A stretch of DNA of 64,000 bases from Torymus aiolomorphi (GCA_036365515.1 CM070874.1:22394709-22458708), one strand, 5' to 3'. Shown: positions 52,513 to 63,046, numbered from the stretch's first letter. Notes: generated from the sequence alone by a model not told the origin. Numbers and translations are program-made.

Positions 52513-53052
52513 TTTCTACAGTTAGACGCTATAACCTACGTAGCGTTCTACCTAGACACCAACAACGGCTGCATGAACCGCCTACACCTCTCGGACAATA
52601 ATTTTCTACACCTCGACACAAAAAACTACGGAGCGTACTACCTAGGCACCTTCATCAGCTGCCTGGACCACCTGAACCTCATGGACAATGACTTGCTACA
52701 CCTAGACACAAAAAGCTACGTAGCGAACTACCTAGACACCGTCATTGGCTCCCTCAACCACCTGGACCTTGCGGACAATGATTTTCTACACTTAGACACA
52801 AAAAGCTACGGAGCGCACTACCTAGACACCGTAATCGGCTGCTTATACTACCTGGACATCGCAGACAATCATTTTCTACACCCAGACGTCAAAACCTACG
52901 GAGCGCACAACCTAGACACTGCCATCGGCTGCCTGGACCACCTAGACCTCACGGACAAGGATTTTTTACACCTAGAAGCAAAAAACTATGGAGCGTACTA
53001 CTTAGACTTCGTAATCAGCTACTTGGACAACCTGGTCTTCACAGACAGTTGA
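52459..53052 (+). CDS. LRR-like repeat ORF, plus arm (197 aa)
   Basis: Uninterrupted 30-residue repeats (about 6.5 copies): LDHLNLMDNDLLHLDTKSY, LNHLDLADNDFLHLDTKSY, LDHLDLTDKDFLHLEAKNY, each followed by a ...YLDTVIGC segment. The order of hydrophobic positions fits an LRR solenoid. The lack of stops over two strands of a repeat family whose period (90 bp) is a multiple of three could arise by array expansion alone, so expression is unproven. The neighbouring TIR supplies the end of the frame (TDS, stop). Confidence 0.45.
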   Translation: MYSVAFNWHVHLDLTYNHFLQLDAITYVAFYLDTNNGCMNRLHLSDNNFLHLDTKNYGAYYLGTFISCLDHLNLMDNDLLHLDTKSYVANYLDTVIGSLNHLDLADNDFLHLDTKSYGAHYLDTVIGCLYYLDIADNHFLHPDVKTYGAHNLDTAIGCLDHLDLTDKDFLHLEAKNYGAYYLDFVISYLDNLVFTDS

Positions 53053-53459
53053 TAGATAAGCCATTTTGGTTGGATTATTTTCTACCAGTGTGAGTTTGCT
53101 AATTTCAATTGTAATTTTTCATATCGAGTTTTATCGACTTACATTGACTTACATAGATTTTATCGCAGTATCTCAAGTTCTTATCCAGAAAATGGAATTC
53201 AGATTCACCATTTAAGTCGATAAGAAATCTTATCGACTTCTATCAAGTTTTTTTTCAACAGGGATATAAAATAATACTTATCTAATAATGTGCCCCATTG
53301 ATACAAGTAGATAATAAATAATTCTTCTCATCACTTGCCTTCCAGAGATCTGCGATTTTTTTGATATATACTTCTTCTTCTTCACAGTTTGATTGGCATT
53401 TGAAGCATTAAGCTATATTCAATTTTGCCATTATCAGGTATTTATTTATTTTTTCTTAT

Positions 53460-53815
53460 TTAGTGTAGAGGTCTCCCTCGTTGAAACTCGTCCAGTTGAA
53501 TGCGGTGAAAGCCCACGTCGTGTGTTAAAAAACTGTCAAGGCCCTTAAGGGCACCGTAAATTATTAAAAAACGTTACTTGCTAATAGCGCAGCCATGGGT
53601 TCAATTTTAGCCAGAAAAAAATTTTTCGGATTTTTCTGACTAGGATCGAACCCACAACCACTTGAGCAGCATTGTTTCCGTAGGCAAGCGCCTTACCCAC
53701 TGAGCCAAGGACCGCTCTACTTTTGATATTACTATTAATAAATAATAATATGAATAATATGTTATGAACTGCGTTTGCATGGACGAGTTGCACAACATTT
53801 AAGACAATTCTACAA
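53460..53815 (-). repeat. tRNA-like SINE, minus strand
   Basis: The complement of 53638-53715 shows TTGGCTCAGTGGGTAAGGCGC (A box) and GGGTTCGATCC (B box), about 50 bp apart, longer than in most tRNAs and thus perhaps a Ser/Leu-type or SINE head. The downstream (lower-coordinate) segment TCCGAAAAATTTTTTTCTGGC and a tail toward 53460 could be the SINE body. The coding frame at 53581-53793 is only the repeat. Confidence 0.55.
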
Positions 53816-54220
53816 TGAAAACTTGAATGTTAATTTATTAATTTCTAATAAACATTAAATAAAATCACATATTAAATAATAATTTTGTTTGAATGCATTG
53901 CCATCAAACAACGATCTCGAACTAAGGTTTCAACAATAGAATCATTAATTAGTTAATTAACCGAATTATAGACAAATAATTTCAATTCGTTTCGTAAATA
54001 AATAAATTGCCTAAATAATAATCCAATAATCAATAATGAGGTAAACACGTTAACTCATCCTTATAACAACAAAATCCGAATTAACCAGAATTTAATGGTT
54101 TGGGTTTAATCAATAATAATTCCGATAACAAGTGACAATTACGTGATAAGTAGTCGTGAGGACCCGCAATAATAATAATTAACAATTCAATGAATAATAG
54201 GTGGAGAATATTTCTGTTAC

Positions 54221-55083
54221 AGGAATTGCCTTCATGGACAAACAAAAGACGTAAACACTTCCGAGAATCAATTAGTGAAGGGCTCGAGGAAACTTCAAGG
54301 TCAAGAATGCATCAGGAAGGCATCAACGGCCAAACTAAGAATGCCTAAGCACTTCCTAGAATCCATTAGGCTAAGGAAAAGATTAACGGACGAATCAGGA
54401 ATGTATAAACACTTTCCAGAATCCATTAGGCCTAAGAACCGAATAATAGAAACCGGACTGAGCTGGTTTAGCCTAAGCCAGTTCACTCCCACCACCAACT
54501 GCCTCAGCTCACTCACGCCATCGGACCATTAACCAATGACGCGCTCTCAACGAAGAGAGGGGACAAGGCCCTCTTATGCCGCCACAGGGCTGAAAATAAG
54601 GGAAGAGTCACGTGACACAACCAGGAGAGGCTGCGGACCAATAGCATTTCTTCTAGGATCATCGTCAACCGGTCTAAGATCTGCGTCAAGAGTATAAAGA
54701 AAGGGCCCCGGGCCGCGAGGAGTCAGTCGCTACCGAGCACATGAGACGTTTAGTAGTTAGAGCTTTGGTCGTTATCAACTAGTTTGATACTCTGCTGTAC
54801 TAGTGCTTGCCACTGTGTATGTTGCGCCATTAAAGCTATAACCATTGAATTTATATAGAGTCACAGATAAAAGTTCTTTATCGTAATAATTCACAAGTAC
54901 TTAATTATTTAATAAACTCCAAGTTAAGTTTATTTCTTGAGTGCGAGTCTTATTTCAACTTTACCACAACTCCATGCGCTTTAGCGCTTAATTGAGAAAA
55001 AGAATTCCCAGTTCCGATTGGTCAATTTGGCGACCATTGCAGAAGCGCCTCTCTACTTGCAGATCCCGACTCGGGTCATAACA
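54221..55083 (+). repeat. Possible LTR with TATA box, poly(A) signals and U3 repeats
   Basis: A segment beginning TGTTACAGGAATT and ending GGGTCATAACA. It has three copies of AA(A/G)CACTT.C.AGAAT(C)CATTAGG at about 54251, 54345 and 54407, a TATAAAG at about 54691 in a GC-rich promoter-like context, and AATAAAC at about 54909. TTTGGCGACCATTGCAG at about 55027-55045 resembles a Gypsy primer-binding site (TGGCGACC...), in which case the LTR would end near 55028. No matching second LTR is in the window and no duplication was identified, so both limits are uncertain. Confidence 0.4.
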
Positions 55084-55285
55084 GATGATATGGAAGGTTA
55101 AGTCAATTTTTGGAACCATAGAATATAGAATATATTATTATTAAGCATAGAAGGTCTAAACGGGGGTTTTTGTGAAGCCAAAAATAAGCGTTAAGGCTAG
55201 CCCCGCATGAGGCAGGCGCCGCTATCTTCATCTACACTTAAACATTTGCAAACGTAGCGCCGCCTACCTCTTGGGGACTGAACTA

Positions 55286-56312
55286 CCCTGGCGAAAAAAT
55301 CACGCGATTAATCATATGATTTATCACTTGATTTCTCACGTGATTACTCACGTGATTTTTCACGTAACGATTTGGCACGATTTCTCATTTGATTAATCAC
55401 GTGAAAAATCACGTGGCAATACAAACATAAAAAAATAATATATAGCGCTGATTCATTAATCAAGCTTGTTTCCTCAGTGGATAGCAAATACATTATCGCA
55501 AACAAAAAAAGATACATAAAATTTCCGACCCAACCGAGAATCGAACTCACAAAGTTTGGATTCCTGTCCAGGCACCCTATCCATTACGCCACCACTCGCT
55601 TGAAAGATTGTGGTCATTTTCGTCTATGTAAGCTACATTCTCTATATTCATTGCTATTTCAGTTTGATTATTTATGTACAATATCAATAATTTGTCAAAA
55701 TTAATTATTTGTACACTATTTTAATAAAATGTATAATTTATATTATAACATTAATTAATTAAATTCGAATAACTTAAGAATGTAATGCCGGTAAAGTAGA
55801 AATCAGGTAACTACAAAATTAATTTTTTTTTTAAACAAAATAGCGAATGATTTTTGTAAAATATTATGTAGGTAAAATTGTAAATAATGATCATTAAGTT
55901 TTTAAAAAATTTTATTACTTTTGAAAAAGTTATTCGAATTTAATCTTAATATTTTCATGTAAGTTACTCATTTTCTTTAAATAGTGTATAAATAAATAAT
56001 TATTAGAAATCATTGATATTATAGATAAATAATCGTCCTTCATATTTATTTAATTGCTGCTTAATTTTGATTTATCATTTGATGTATCATTTTTTTCTGC
56101 GATAATGTATTTGCTGTCCATTGAGGAAACAAGCTTCATTAACGAATAAGCGTTATATATTATGTGTGTATGTTTGTATTGTTACGTGATTTTTCACGTA
56201 ATTAATCAAGTGAGAAATCGCGCCAAATCGTCACGTCAAAAATCACATGAGAAATCACGTGAGAAATCAAGTGATAAATCATATGATTTATCACGTGATT
56301 TTTTCGCCAGGG
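55286..56312. mobile_element. 1.03-kb MITE with TCACGTGA-array TIRs
   Basis: TA lies at 55284-55285 and 56313-56314. Termini CCCTGGCGAAAAAATCACG are inverted, with TIRs of about 220 bp (55286-55505 and 56095-56312). Within them runs a 12-13-bp pattern of TCACGTGATT, TCATATGATT and TCACTTGATT variants. The middle (55505-56090) holds a tRNA-like SINE head and AT-rich DNA. A TA duplication would put it with Tc1/mariner-like non-autonomous elements. Frames at 55344-55550 and 56162-56359 are repeat artefacts. Confidence 0.78.
55530..55602 (-). repeat. tRNA-Arg-like SINE head inside the MITE
   Basis: The complement reads AAGCGAGTGGTGGCGTAATGGATAGGGTG ... GAGTTCGATTCTCGG, with A and B boxes and the same start as the SINE head at 302. 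Its body is TTTTTGTTTGCGATAATG. Together they support one tRNA-Arg-derived SINE family with a copy located in the MITE core. Confidence 0.6.
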
Positions 56313-56454
56313 TAACGCATGTTTTGTCTTCACGAGAACCTCCCGATCCAACCTTCTAAGGTTAATGATAATATATTCTATATTCTCTGATGGAGCCCTT
56401 TCCATTGGATCCGCCAATGAGGTTATTTCTTTAGTCTTATGGCGCACGGGCTCC

Positions 56455-56790
56455 ATATATATATATATATATATATCCCTATATTATATAGGCGTTACTG
56501 CTATATCTGAACGCAGTCCCTCCGCCGTCCCCTCCACCGCCCTCCACGCCCTCCACCGTCCCTGCCACCGTCCCCTCCACTTACCTATTTGCTGCTCCCC
56601 CACCGTCCCCTCCACTTTTTAACGTTAAATTCGTTCAAAAATCACGTTATTTTTTAATCTCAGTCAGACCACCGTCTCCTCTACCGCCCACCTCCATCCC
56701 CTCCACCGCCCTCCACCGCCCCCTCCACCGCCCTTCACCTACCGTCCCCTCCACCATCCCCTCCACCATCCCCTCCACCTCTGGACTACT
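56455..56790. repeat. (TA)n and C-rich CCCTCCACCGTCC minisatellite
   Basis: A short TA run (56455-56477) is followed by arrays of CCCTCCACCGTCCCCTCCACC (about 56517-56620 and 56670-56790) interrupted by about 60 bp of AT-rich sequence. There is no coding content. Confidence 0.8.
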
Positions 56791-56799
56791 ACCGGCCTA

Positions 56800-57290
56800 T
56801 TGTTTTTTATGATAATCGAAAAACCATCAAAGAGAAAGCTGTCACTAAATCTTTGAATTCGAACATTTAAAAAAACTCAAAAATATACTAATTATTATTA
56901 GAACCAACATAGACAATTATGTTCTCAACTATTACCACATTTCGCACATTTGGAACAGCTTTCTATACCACCACTGGGGTACTGTTATAGGCGCGTTGAA
57001 TTTTTGATTTTATTGAGCTTAGGTTTTATATATAAGAAATAATAATAATTATATATATATGATTTTGGGACATGCCGAAATCATATAGAATTACACAATG
57101 ATTTTTTATATAATGAGCCTAAACACAACCATGGAATTCATCGCCAGTAGCCCTAAAAACCATGGAAGTCATCCCTCCGTAATCCTCCTTGACTGTAACC
57201 TAGCCCTTCCTTGCTCCACCATGTAAGATGTGAATTAATTTTTATTACTTATTATTGTAATTTCTCTAAAATAAAAATTGTGCAAAGTTT
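56800..57290. other. AT-rich gap, nothing recognised
   Basis: About 490 bp of unique-looking AT-rich DNA, with short CCATGGAATTCATC / CCATGGAAGTCATC words at about 57130-57175. No gene or element can be supported. Confidence 0.4.
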
Positions 57291-57296
57291 AAAATA

Positions 57297-58807
57297 CAGG
57301 GTGTGTCAAAAGTTCCGGGACGGCCAGTTATCTCAGCGGGAATGCATTTTCGGAAAAAATGTTTCATACAAAAGATGTAGGATTTTTCCCTGGCTATCTG
57401 ATGGTGACCTTGAATTTGACCTTGGGCTTGACCTTCAAGGTCATTTGAAGGTCAAGTCGAATTTTTTAAATGGGAAGCCCCCTTTTTTATTACGGAAACC
57501 GAAAGAGGGAAAAATTCTCTTTCCACCGATATAAGATATATACGGGGTCAAATGTGATCTAGAGGTCGTTTCAAGGTCAAGTCGGTAAAATGAGGTCAAA
57601 TTGATCTTTGGCAGTCCATAACATGGAAACTAAGGGCGTTGGGAAAAAACTTTCCATACGAAAGTTTCCGCAAATCGAATGGAGCATCTGATGGTGACCT
57701 TGAATTTGACCTTGGGCTTGACCTTCAAGGTCATTTGAATGTCAAGTCGAATTTTTTGAATGGGAACCCTCTTTTTGTTGCAGAAATGCGGGCCACGGAC
57801 CCATGGGTTTTCGGGGTCGCTGAACTCGTATCTGGGGTCGGTTTGCCCCGCTGGATCGACCCAAGGTCGTTCCAAGGTCGAACCAGAAGGAATTGCAGAA
57901 GGTGCTTAAAACCACGGACCCATGGGTTTTCGGGGTCGCTGAACCCGTATCTGGGGTCGGTTTGCCCCGTTGGGTCGACCCAAGGTCGTTCCAAGGTCAA
58001 ACCAGAAGGAATTGCAGAAGGTGCTTGAAACCACGGACCCATGGGTTTTCGGGGTCGCTGAACCCGTATCTGGGGTCGGTTTGCCCCGTTGGGTCGACCC
58101 AAGGTCGTTCCAAGGTCAGCGGTGATTAGCCAGGTCCCAGGTCTGGGTTTTGATCCAGAAACGTTTGCACAAAAAATGTTTTTTAACGCCCTGATACACG
58201 AAATTCGATGGGGTGTCCAGATGATCGGAGTATAAGAACGTTGACCTTCAAATGACCTTCGGCTCACTTTTAACCCCGTATGTATCTTACACCCCTGGAA
58301 AGGTAAGTTTTCCCGCATTTCTGCAACAAAAAGAGGGTTCCCATTCAAAAAATTCGACTTGACCTTTAAATGACCTTGAAAGTCAAGCCCAAGGTCAAAT
58401 TCATGGTCACCATCAGATGATCCATTCGATTTGCGGAAACTTTCGTATGAAAAATTTTTTTCCAACGCCCTTAGTTTCCATGTTATGGACTGCCCAAGAT
58501 CAATTTGACCTCATTTTACCGACTTGACCTTGAAACGACCTCTAGATCACATTTGACCGCGTATGTGTCTTATATCGTTGGAAAGAGAATTTTTCCCTCT
58601 TTCGGTTTGCGCAATAAAAAAGGAGGGTTCCCATTTAAAAAATTCGACTTAACCTTCAAATGACCTTGAAGGTCAAGCCCAAGGTCAAATTCAAGGTCAC
58701 CATCAGATAGCCAGGAAAAAATCCTACATCTTTTGTATGAAACATTTTTTCCGAAAATGCATTCCCGTTGAGATAACTGGCCGTCGCGGAACTTTTGACA
58801 CACCCTG
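57297..58807. mobile_element. Transposase-less mariner-type element, 1.5 kb
   Basis: Flanking TA at 57295-57296 and 58808-58809. Termini CAGGGTGTGTCAAAAGTTCC are inverted and the TIRs run to about 57785 and from about 58320 (nearly 490 bp each). They carry GACCTTGAATTTGACCTTGG and TCAAGGTCATTTGAAGGTC. The core consists of three direct 119-bp repeats and about 200 bp of other sequence. The tip CAGGGTGTGTC is the same as that of the element at 61351, so it is presumably a non-autonomous relative. Frames of up to 244 codons across it are by-products of the repeats. Confidence 0.87.
57793..58122. repeat. Three 119-bp direct repeats in the element core
   Basis: Copies start at 57793, 57912 and 58031 with CCACGGACCCATGGGTTTTC and contain GGTCGACCCAAGGTCGTTCC; the third is shortened. 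They keep the GGTC-rich style of the TIRs. Confidence 0.9.
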
Positions 58808-59093
58808 TATAATGAAAATTAATTCACATCTTTATTACATTTAATAAGCAAATGTTTAACATTAATATATTAAATAATTATGAAATATTTATTTATGAAA
58901 TGTACAACAATATTCAGATTATTTATGATATTAAACTTATGAGAACGTACAATATGTCTTATATTTTCACAAGGGGTAATATTTTAATTAAAATGATTAT
59001 TGTTATAAATTCCTTGAGCTTAGGAGAAATTGAGATCGTATACAAATACGACATAAATTTTCACTCATCAAATCTTATAGTGTAAATTATAGA

Positions 59094-60017
59094 TTAAATT
59101 TCAAAAATTTCTTTCCATACAATGTTATCTATTATTAAAGAATTTTCTGAACAATTTTCAATAAATATATTGTTAGGATTTTTACATCGGGATAAAGCAA
59201 CATATAACTGACCATGTGAAAATAGTGGTCGTCTAATAAAAATTCCAATAGAATCAAAACTCTCTCCTTGAGATTTATTTATTGTCATGGCAAAAGCTAA
59301 TACAATTGGAAATTGTTTACGGTAAAGAATAAAAGGAAATGAAGATGAATCTGCAGTATTTAATGTTATTCGTGGAATAAAAACGTCTTCACCAATTCTT
59401 TCGCCTGTAATTATTTCTGCCTTAACATTATGAGCATATAATCCAGTTATTCTTAGACGTGTACCATTACACATTCTTTGTATAATACTTATATTTCTAA
59501 TTAACATAACAATAGCATTTACTTTCAATTTTAATTCATGAGGTGGAAAACCTTCTCTAATATTGTAAAGCATTTCAATTGGATAATTTAAATGAATATT
59601 TTCGTCTGTTTGATCAACTCCTTTATGAGTTGCATAATCTAAACTATAATACGTATGTACTTTTTTATTCAATAATTCTAAAACTTTATTATTAATAATT
59701 TTAGTATCTTTATTATGAGCGGTTAAGATTACACGATCTATTGAAGTTTTAATAATAATGTTACTATAAATTTCTTTACAAATATTATTCGTTTTCCATT
59801 TATTTGGAATAATAAATGGATTAATTTTTCCTTCACCCAATTCTAACGATAGTGAAGCAAATTCTTTATTTTCCGAACGAATATTTTGATTTAATTTTAA
59901 AACTTTAAAAAGGGACCATAACGCAGAAAATATAATTGTTTCTTCAATTATACTATTTTTGAGACCACATTTCATAACTGGATGAATTTGCTGAAAATCA
60001 CCTCCTAATATGATCAA
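59094..60017 (-). pseudogene. PIF1-type helicase C-terminal part, 307 aa (Helitron-like)
   Basis: An uninterrupted frame for the C-terminal half of a PIF1/Helitron helicase: motif III IILGGDFQQIHPV at the start, LTAHNKDTKIINNKVLELLN (motif IV region), FPPHELKLKVNAIVMLIRN, CNGTRLRITGL, LAFAMTINKSQGESFDSIGIFI (motif V) and FSHGQLYVALSRCKN (motif VI). The N-terminal Walker A and B motifs and any Rep/HUH domain are absent: upstream of 60017 the frame is lost in AT-rich sequence. Compared with the remnant at 2401-3641 it is much better preserved in the shared part. It might be one exon or a 5'-truncated copy. Confidence 0.82.
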
Positions 60018-60210
60018 TTTTCTACACTATTTATTCAATTAATATAACGATATTTCATTGCTCTGAAGCAATTATAAAGAACATAAATAGTATATCCTTT
60101 ACCTTTGATTCGTCTTAAGTCCGATATTTTACCCATCAAAATTTCATATTGTCAAAATTTGATAGTTTCATACTTCATTATTATAAAATTTCTCTCTGAA
60201 AATGGGGGTT

Positions 60211-60247
60211 GGCGAGCGGAGCGGGCAGGGGGCGAAGCCCCCCTAGT
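60211..60247 (+). repeat. Helitron-like terminal hairpin followed by CTAG
   Basis: GGCGAGCGGAGCGGGCA is followed by the perfect hairpin GGGGGCGAAGCCCCC (60228-60242) and CTAG (60243-60246), then T. Stem-loop plus CTRR next to T is the canonical Helitron 3' end. The neighbouring PIF1 frame lies on the opposite strand, so the two may not belong together. Confidence 0.55.
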
Positions 60248-61190
60248 ATATAAATATATTATGGCGTGGTGCCGGCCACTTCTCGGGAAATCGCGCGCTA
60301 GAGCGGCGCACACACGTGTCCACCCGCTCCCGAAAAACTATCCCTCCCGCCCCGCTGCCCTGTCGACCCTTTTAGCTGCGGCCAGCAGCAGAAGAACGAG
60401 CACTGCAGTGCTGCCCGGTGTGGCCGCCGCCGCGCCGCTACTAGAAGAGCCGTCGCGCTGTTGCCATCGCCGCTGCCGAGAAGCCGACGCGAGCTACGAT
60501 CGGCAGAAGAAGAACGAGAGAGATAGAGAAGCCGAAGAAGCCGGAGCGTCACCGAACCGGCTCAAACAGCGTGCACGCTTGCCGATCCACTTCCGGCCGG
60601 CACTTGCTTCGCCGCGTGCGACTAAGCATCACGGACGTCCCGCTTACAAGTGCCCGTGCGTGCGAAAGTTTTCGAGAGCGTGTGTGCCAACGTGTTCTGT
60701 CGTCCTTTCCGCCTGCGCTGCATCCCACCGGCCTCCTGCCGTCGCCGCCGAGAGAGAGAGCACGGGGGATCTGTTGCAGCCTGCGAGGAAGACCGGACGA
60801 AAGCGAGAGAGAGTGAACGCCGACTGGAGCTCTCCTGGCGCATTGTTTCTTTCTCCGTCCGTAGAAACCCGCGTGTGTGTGCGCTCGCGTCCGCGACATC
60901 GTTGTCGAAACCCTCGTACCCTGGTGATGGTACCTAAAGCTACATGTAGTGTATGCGACTCTCCGCGTTCGCCGTAGAACCGTGTGTAGGTTAAATGCGT
61001 GTAGCTAAAGCTACAAATAGAGTCCAGTTCGGAGCAACTTGTGCTCTCAGTATGCGCTAGTTTAAAGGTATTCTCGGTACGGTTGCGCGCGTACCTGGCG
61101 CCCTAGTTTTTTGTAACATTAGAAGTATAATCGTCTCTTTTCTTTTTGCAATAAATGCACTTTACCGGTGCTTTCTCGCTCATTTATTGA
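60248..61190 (+). other. GC/CpG-rich island with TATA and AATAAA (LTR- or promoter-like)
   Basis: Sharply GC-rich compared with everything around it. It starts with TATATAAATATAT (about 60247), contains long open frames on both strands in Arg/Ala/Pro-rich composition (60105-60977 is the longest), and ends near TTGCAATAAATGCAC (about 61147). No protein family is recognised. Two GCTAAAGCTACA/CTAAAGCTACATG words occur near 60940 and 61000. It could be part of an LTR (R-U5-like end at 61140-61190) or a host 5' region. Confidence 0.3.
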
Positions 61191-61949
61191 GTGTTTTCAT
61201 TTATGGCGTGAGAGCGAGCGTGAAAGGGTGTGTGTGTAAAACTCCCCCCTCCATAGTCACTTGTTGGAAAACTGCCGTCGAGTAGGTTTTCCCACATCGC
61301 GATTGCCCTGATCCCCAGCATTCGTGATAATATATATATATACATATATACAGGGTGTGTCATTTTAATTGACGCACCCGAAAATTTCAAAAACGGCGTC
61401 TCCTAGAAAAAAATGATTCAAACAAATGTTGTAGGGTACGGAGGGGGCCAACTGATAATGACCTTCACTTTGACCTTGAGGTCAAGGATCAAGGTCATTT
61501 GAAGGTCAAATCGATTTTTTGCATAGGAACCCCCACTTTTGACCCCGGAAATGAAAAGAGCGGCAAATTTTACGTTTAAATATGACCTTGACCCTAATTT
61601 GAAATTTAATATTTAAGTTCATTCTAATGTTTAAATTGATCAGTGTATCCATTTCAAAAACTACGCATTCAACCATTAGTAACAAACTTTCATCTTAAGT
61701 GACTTCTAATAATTATCAATAACCAACTTTTACCTAAGGTGACCACTGGTGATATGATTTCTGCTTGCGAACTTAATCTCAAGGGAAAGGCACTTAAAAT
61801 TTAAATTAAAGGAGCAGTTTGCGCATTCAGTTAATACGACAGACATACATTATTTTGTGGAGTCTCCGATCTTTATTGTCCACAGTTCAATAATTTGTTC
61901 TTAAGTTTTAATTATAATTTTTGTTTTGCTTCCAATTTAACAAAAATTT

Positions 61950-63016
61950 TTGTCAAAAATTATGATAGACTACCCATCAGCTGAAATTGTTGATATGTTG
62001 ATAATTTTCGGTGAATGTCATAGTAGTTACCGAGCTGCTGCTAGACAATATGCAGAGCGTTACCCAGATCGGCGACATCCTAATGATAGAACCATTCAAA
62101 AGACTAAAGTTGAGAGCTCAGAATGGCCACTTTAGTCGACAACGTCCAAGTCGTGTATACGACGAAAATGATACACGTGTTCTTGTAATTTTAGCTTACA
62201 TTCACCTAAATCCGCACACAAGTTGTCGAATCATTTCAAGAGTCAGGTATTCCTTTTAAAACAGTTTCAAGAATTATCAAAAAAGTGAAATTTCACGCAT
62301 ATCAGATAGTATTAGTGCAAGCCTTAACTCCCAATGATCATCAAGAGCGTTTAAATTTTTGTAATTGGGCTTTACGAAAAATTGAGGAGGACCATGACTT
62401 CTTTAGGTTTGTAATGTTTAGCGATGAAGCTACTTTCAAAAATAACAGCGAACTTAATAGACACAATTGCCATTATTACTCAGAGGTTAATCCTCATTGG
62501 TATCGACAAGTTGATAACCAACACCGTTGGAGTCTAATGGTCTGGTGTGGCATCGTGAATGGTTATCTAAATGGCCCATACTTTTTTGATAGAAATGTAA
62601 CAGGAGCTATTTTTCGGGAGATGCTTAGTGAGCACTTACCTGGTATGCTTGAAAATGTTGATTTGGCAACGAGACAAAGAATGTACGTTCAATTAGATGG
62701 TGCAGGGCCGCATTATGCACGAATCGTGCGGGACTTTTATGTTATGCATAACATGTACTGTAAAGATGGAGCAGGTCCAGTTTCTTGGCCTGCCCGATCA
62801 CCTGACACCGCTTGATTTTTTTTGTGGGGATTTATAAAAGATACAGTGTATGAGGAAGCGCCAACTACAAGAGAAGACATGAAAAATCGAATAAGAGAAG
62901 CTTGTGCGGCAATTCCAAGAAACGTACTGCTGAAGATTGTTGATAATTTTCAAATTAGAATCAACTTATGTCTCGAAGCTAATGGTGCTAACTTTGAACA
63001 ACTATTACGAGGTTGA
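61950..63016 (+). pseudogene. Mariner-type transposase, two frameshifts and a damaged third motif
   Basis: A clear relative of the transposase at 8507. Frames: 61950-62100 gives the N-terminal domain (SAEIVDMLIIFGECHSSYRAAARQYAERYPDRRHP). It then shifts by one near 62095 to NGHFSRQRPSRVYDENDTRVLVILAYIHLNPH, and again near 62238 to the core at 62285-62815, with FSDEATFKNN (first Asp), QLDGAGPHYARIV (second Asp) and WPARSPD. Directly after, TGA at 62816 and apparently missing bases disrupt the segment where the third Asp is expected; coding resumes in the same frame as FFLWGFIKDTVYEEAPTTRED (about 62816-63016). It is inactive. Confidence 0.9.
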
Positions 63017-63046
63017 CATTGATTGATATTGAAAAAGTAAATTACT

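Larger units (their letters stand above)
51907..53263. mobile_element. 1.36-kb TIR element filled with LRR-like coding repeats
   Basis: The TIRs (about 51907-52155 and 53045-53263) begin CCCTGTTG and share AAGTCGATAAAACTCGA, ACTCACCCTGGTAGAAAATAA, AAAATGGCTTATCTATCAAC and others. The inner segment contains about ten 90-bp units: three to four read on the minus strand (52147-52455) and six to seven on the plus strand (52455-53050), diverging from a centre near 52470. No transposase and no clear target duplication are visible. It may be a non-autonomous element that has captured a repeat-coding segment and carries it as an inverted duplication. Confidence 0.7.

Noticed and set aside
52459..53052. 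A normal host LRR gene
   Set aside because: No signal peptide, capping motifs or exon structure, and it sits between TIRs with an inverted copy of itself. It is better described as element cargo.
57731..58465. 244-codon minus-strand frame
   Set aside because: It spans three direct repeats and part of a TIR; the repeats keep it open and it matches no protein type.
60105..60977. 290-codon plus-strand frame
   Set aside because: Arg/Ala/Pro/Ser-rich low-stop sequence caused by GC-rich DNA; open frames exist on other frames too, and it starts in AT-rich DNA across the Helitron-like end.
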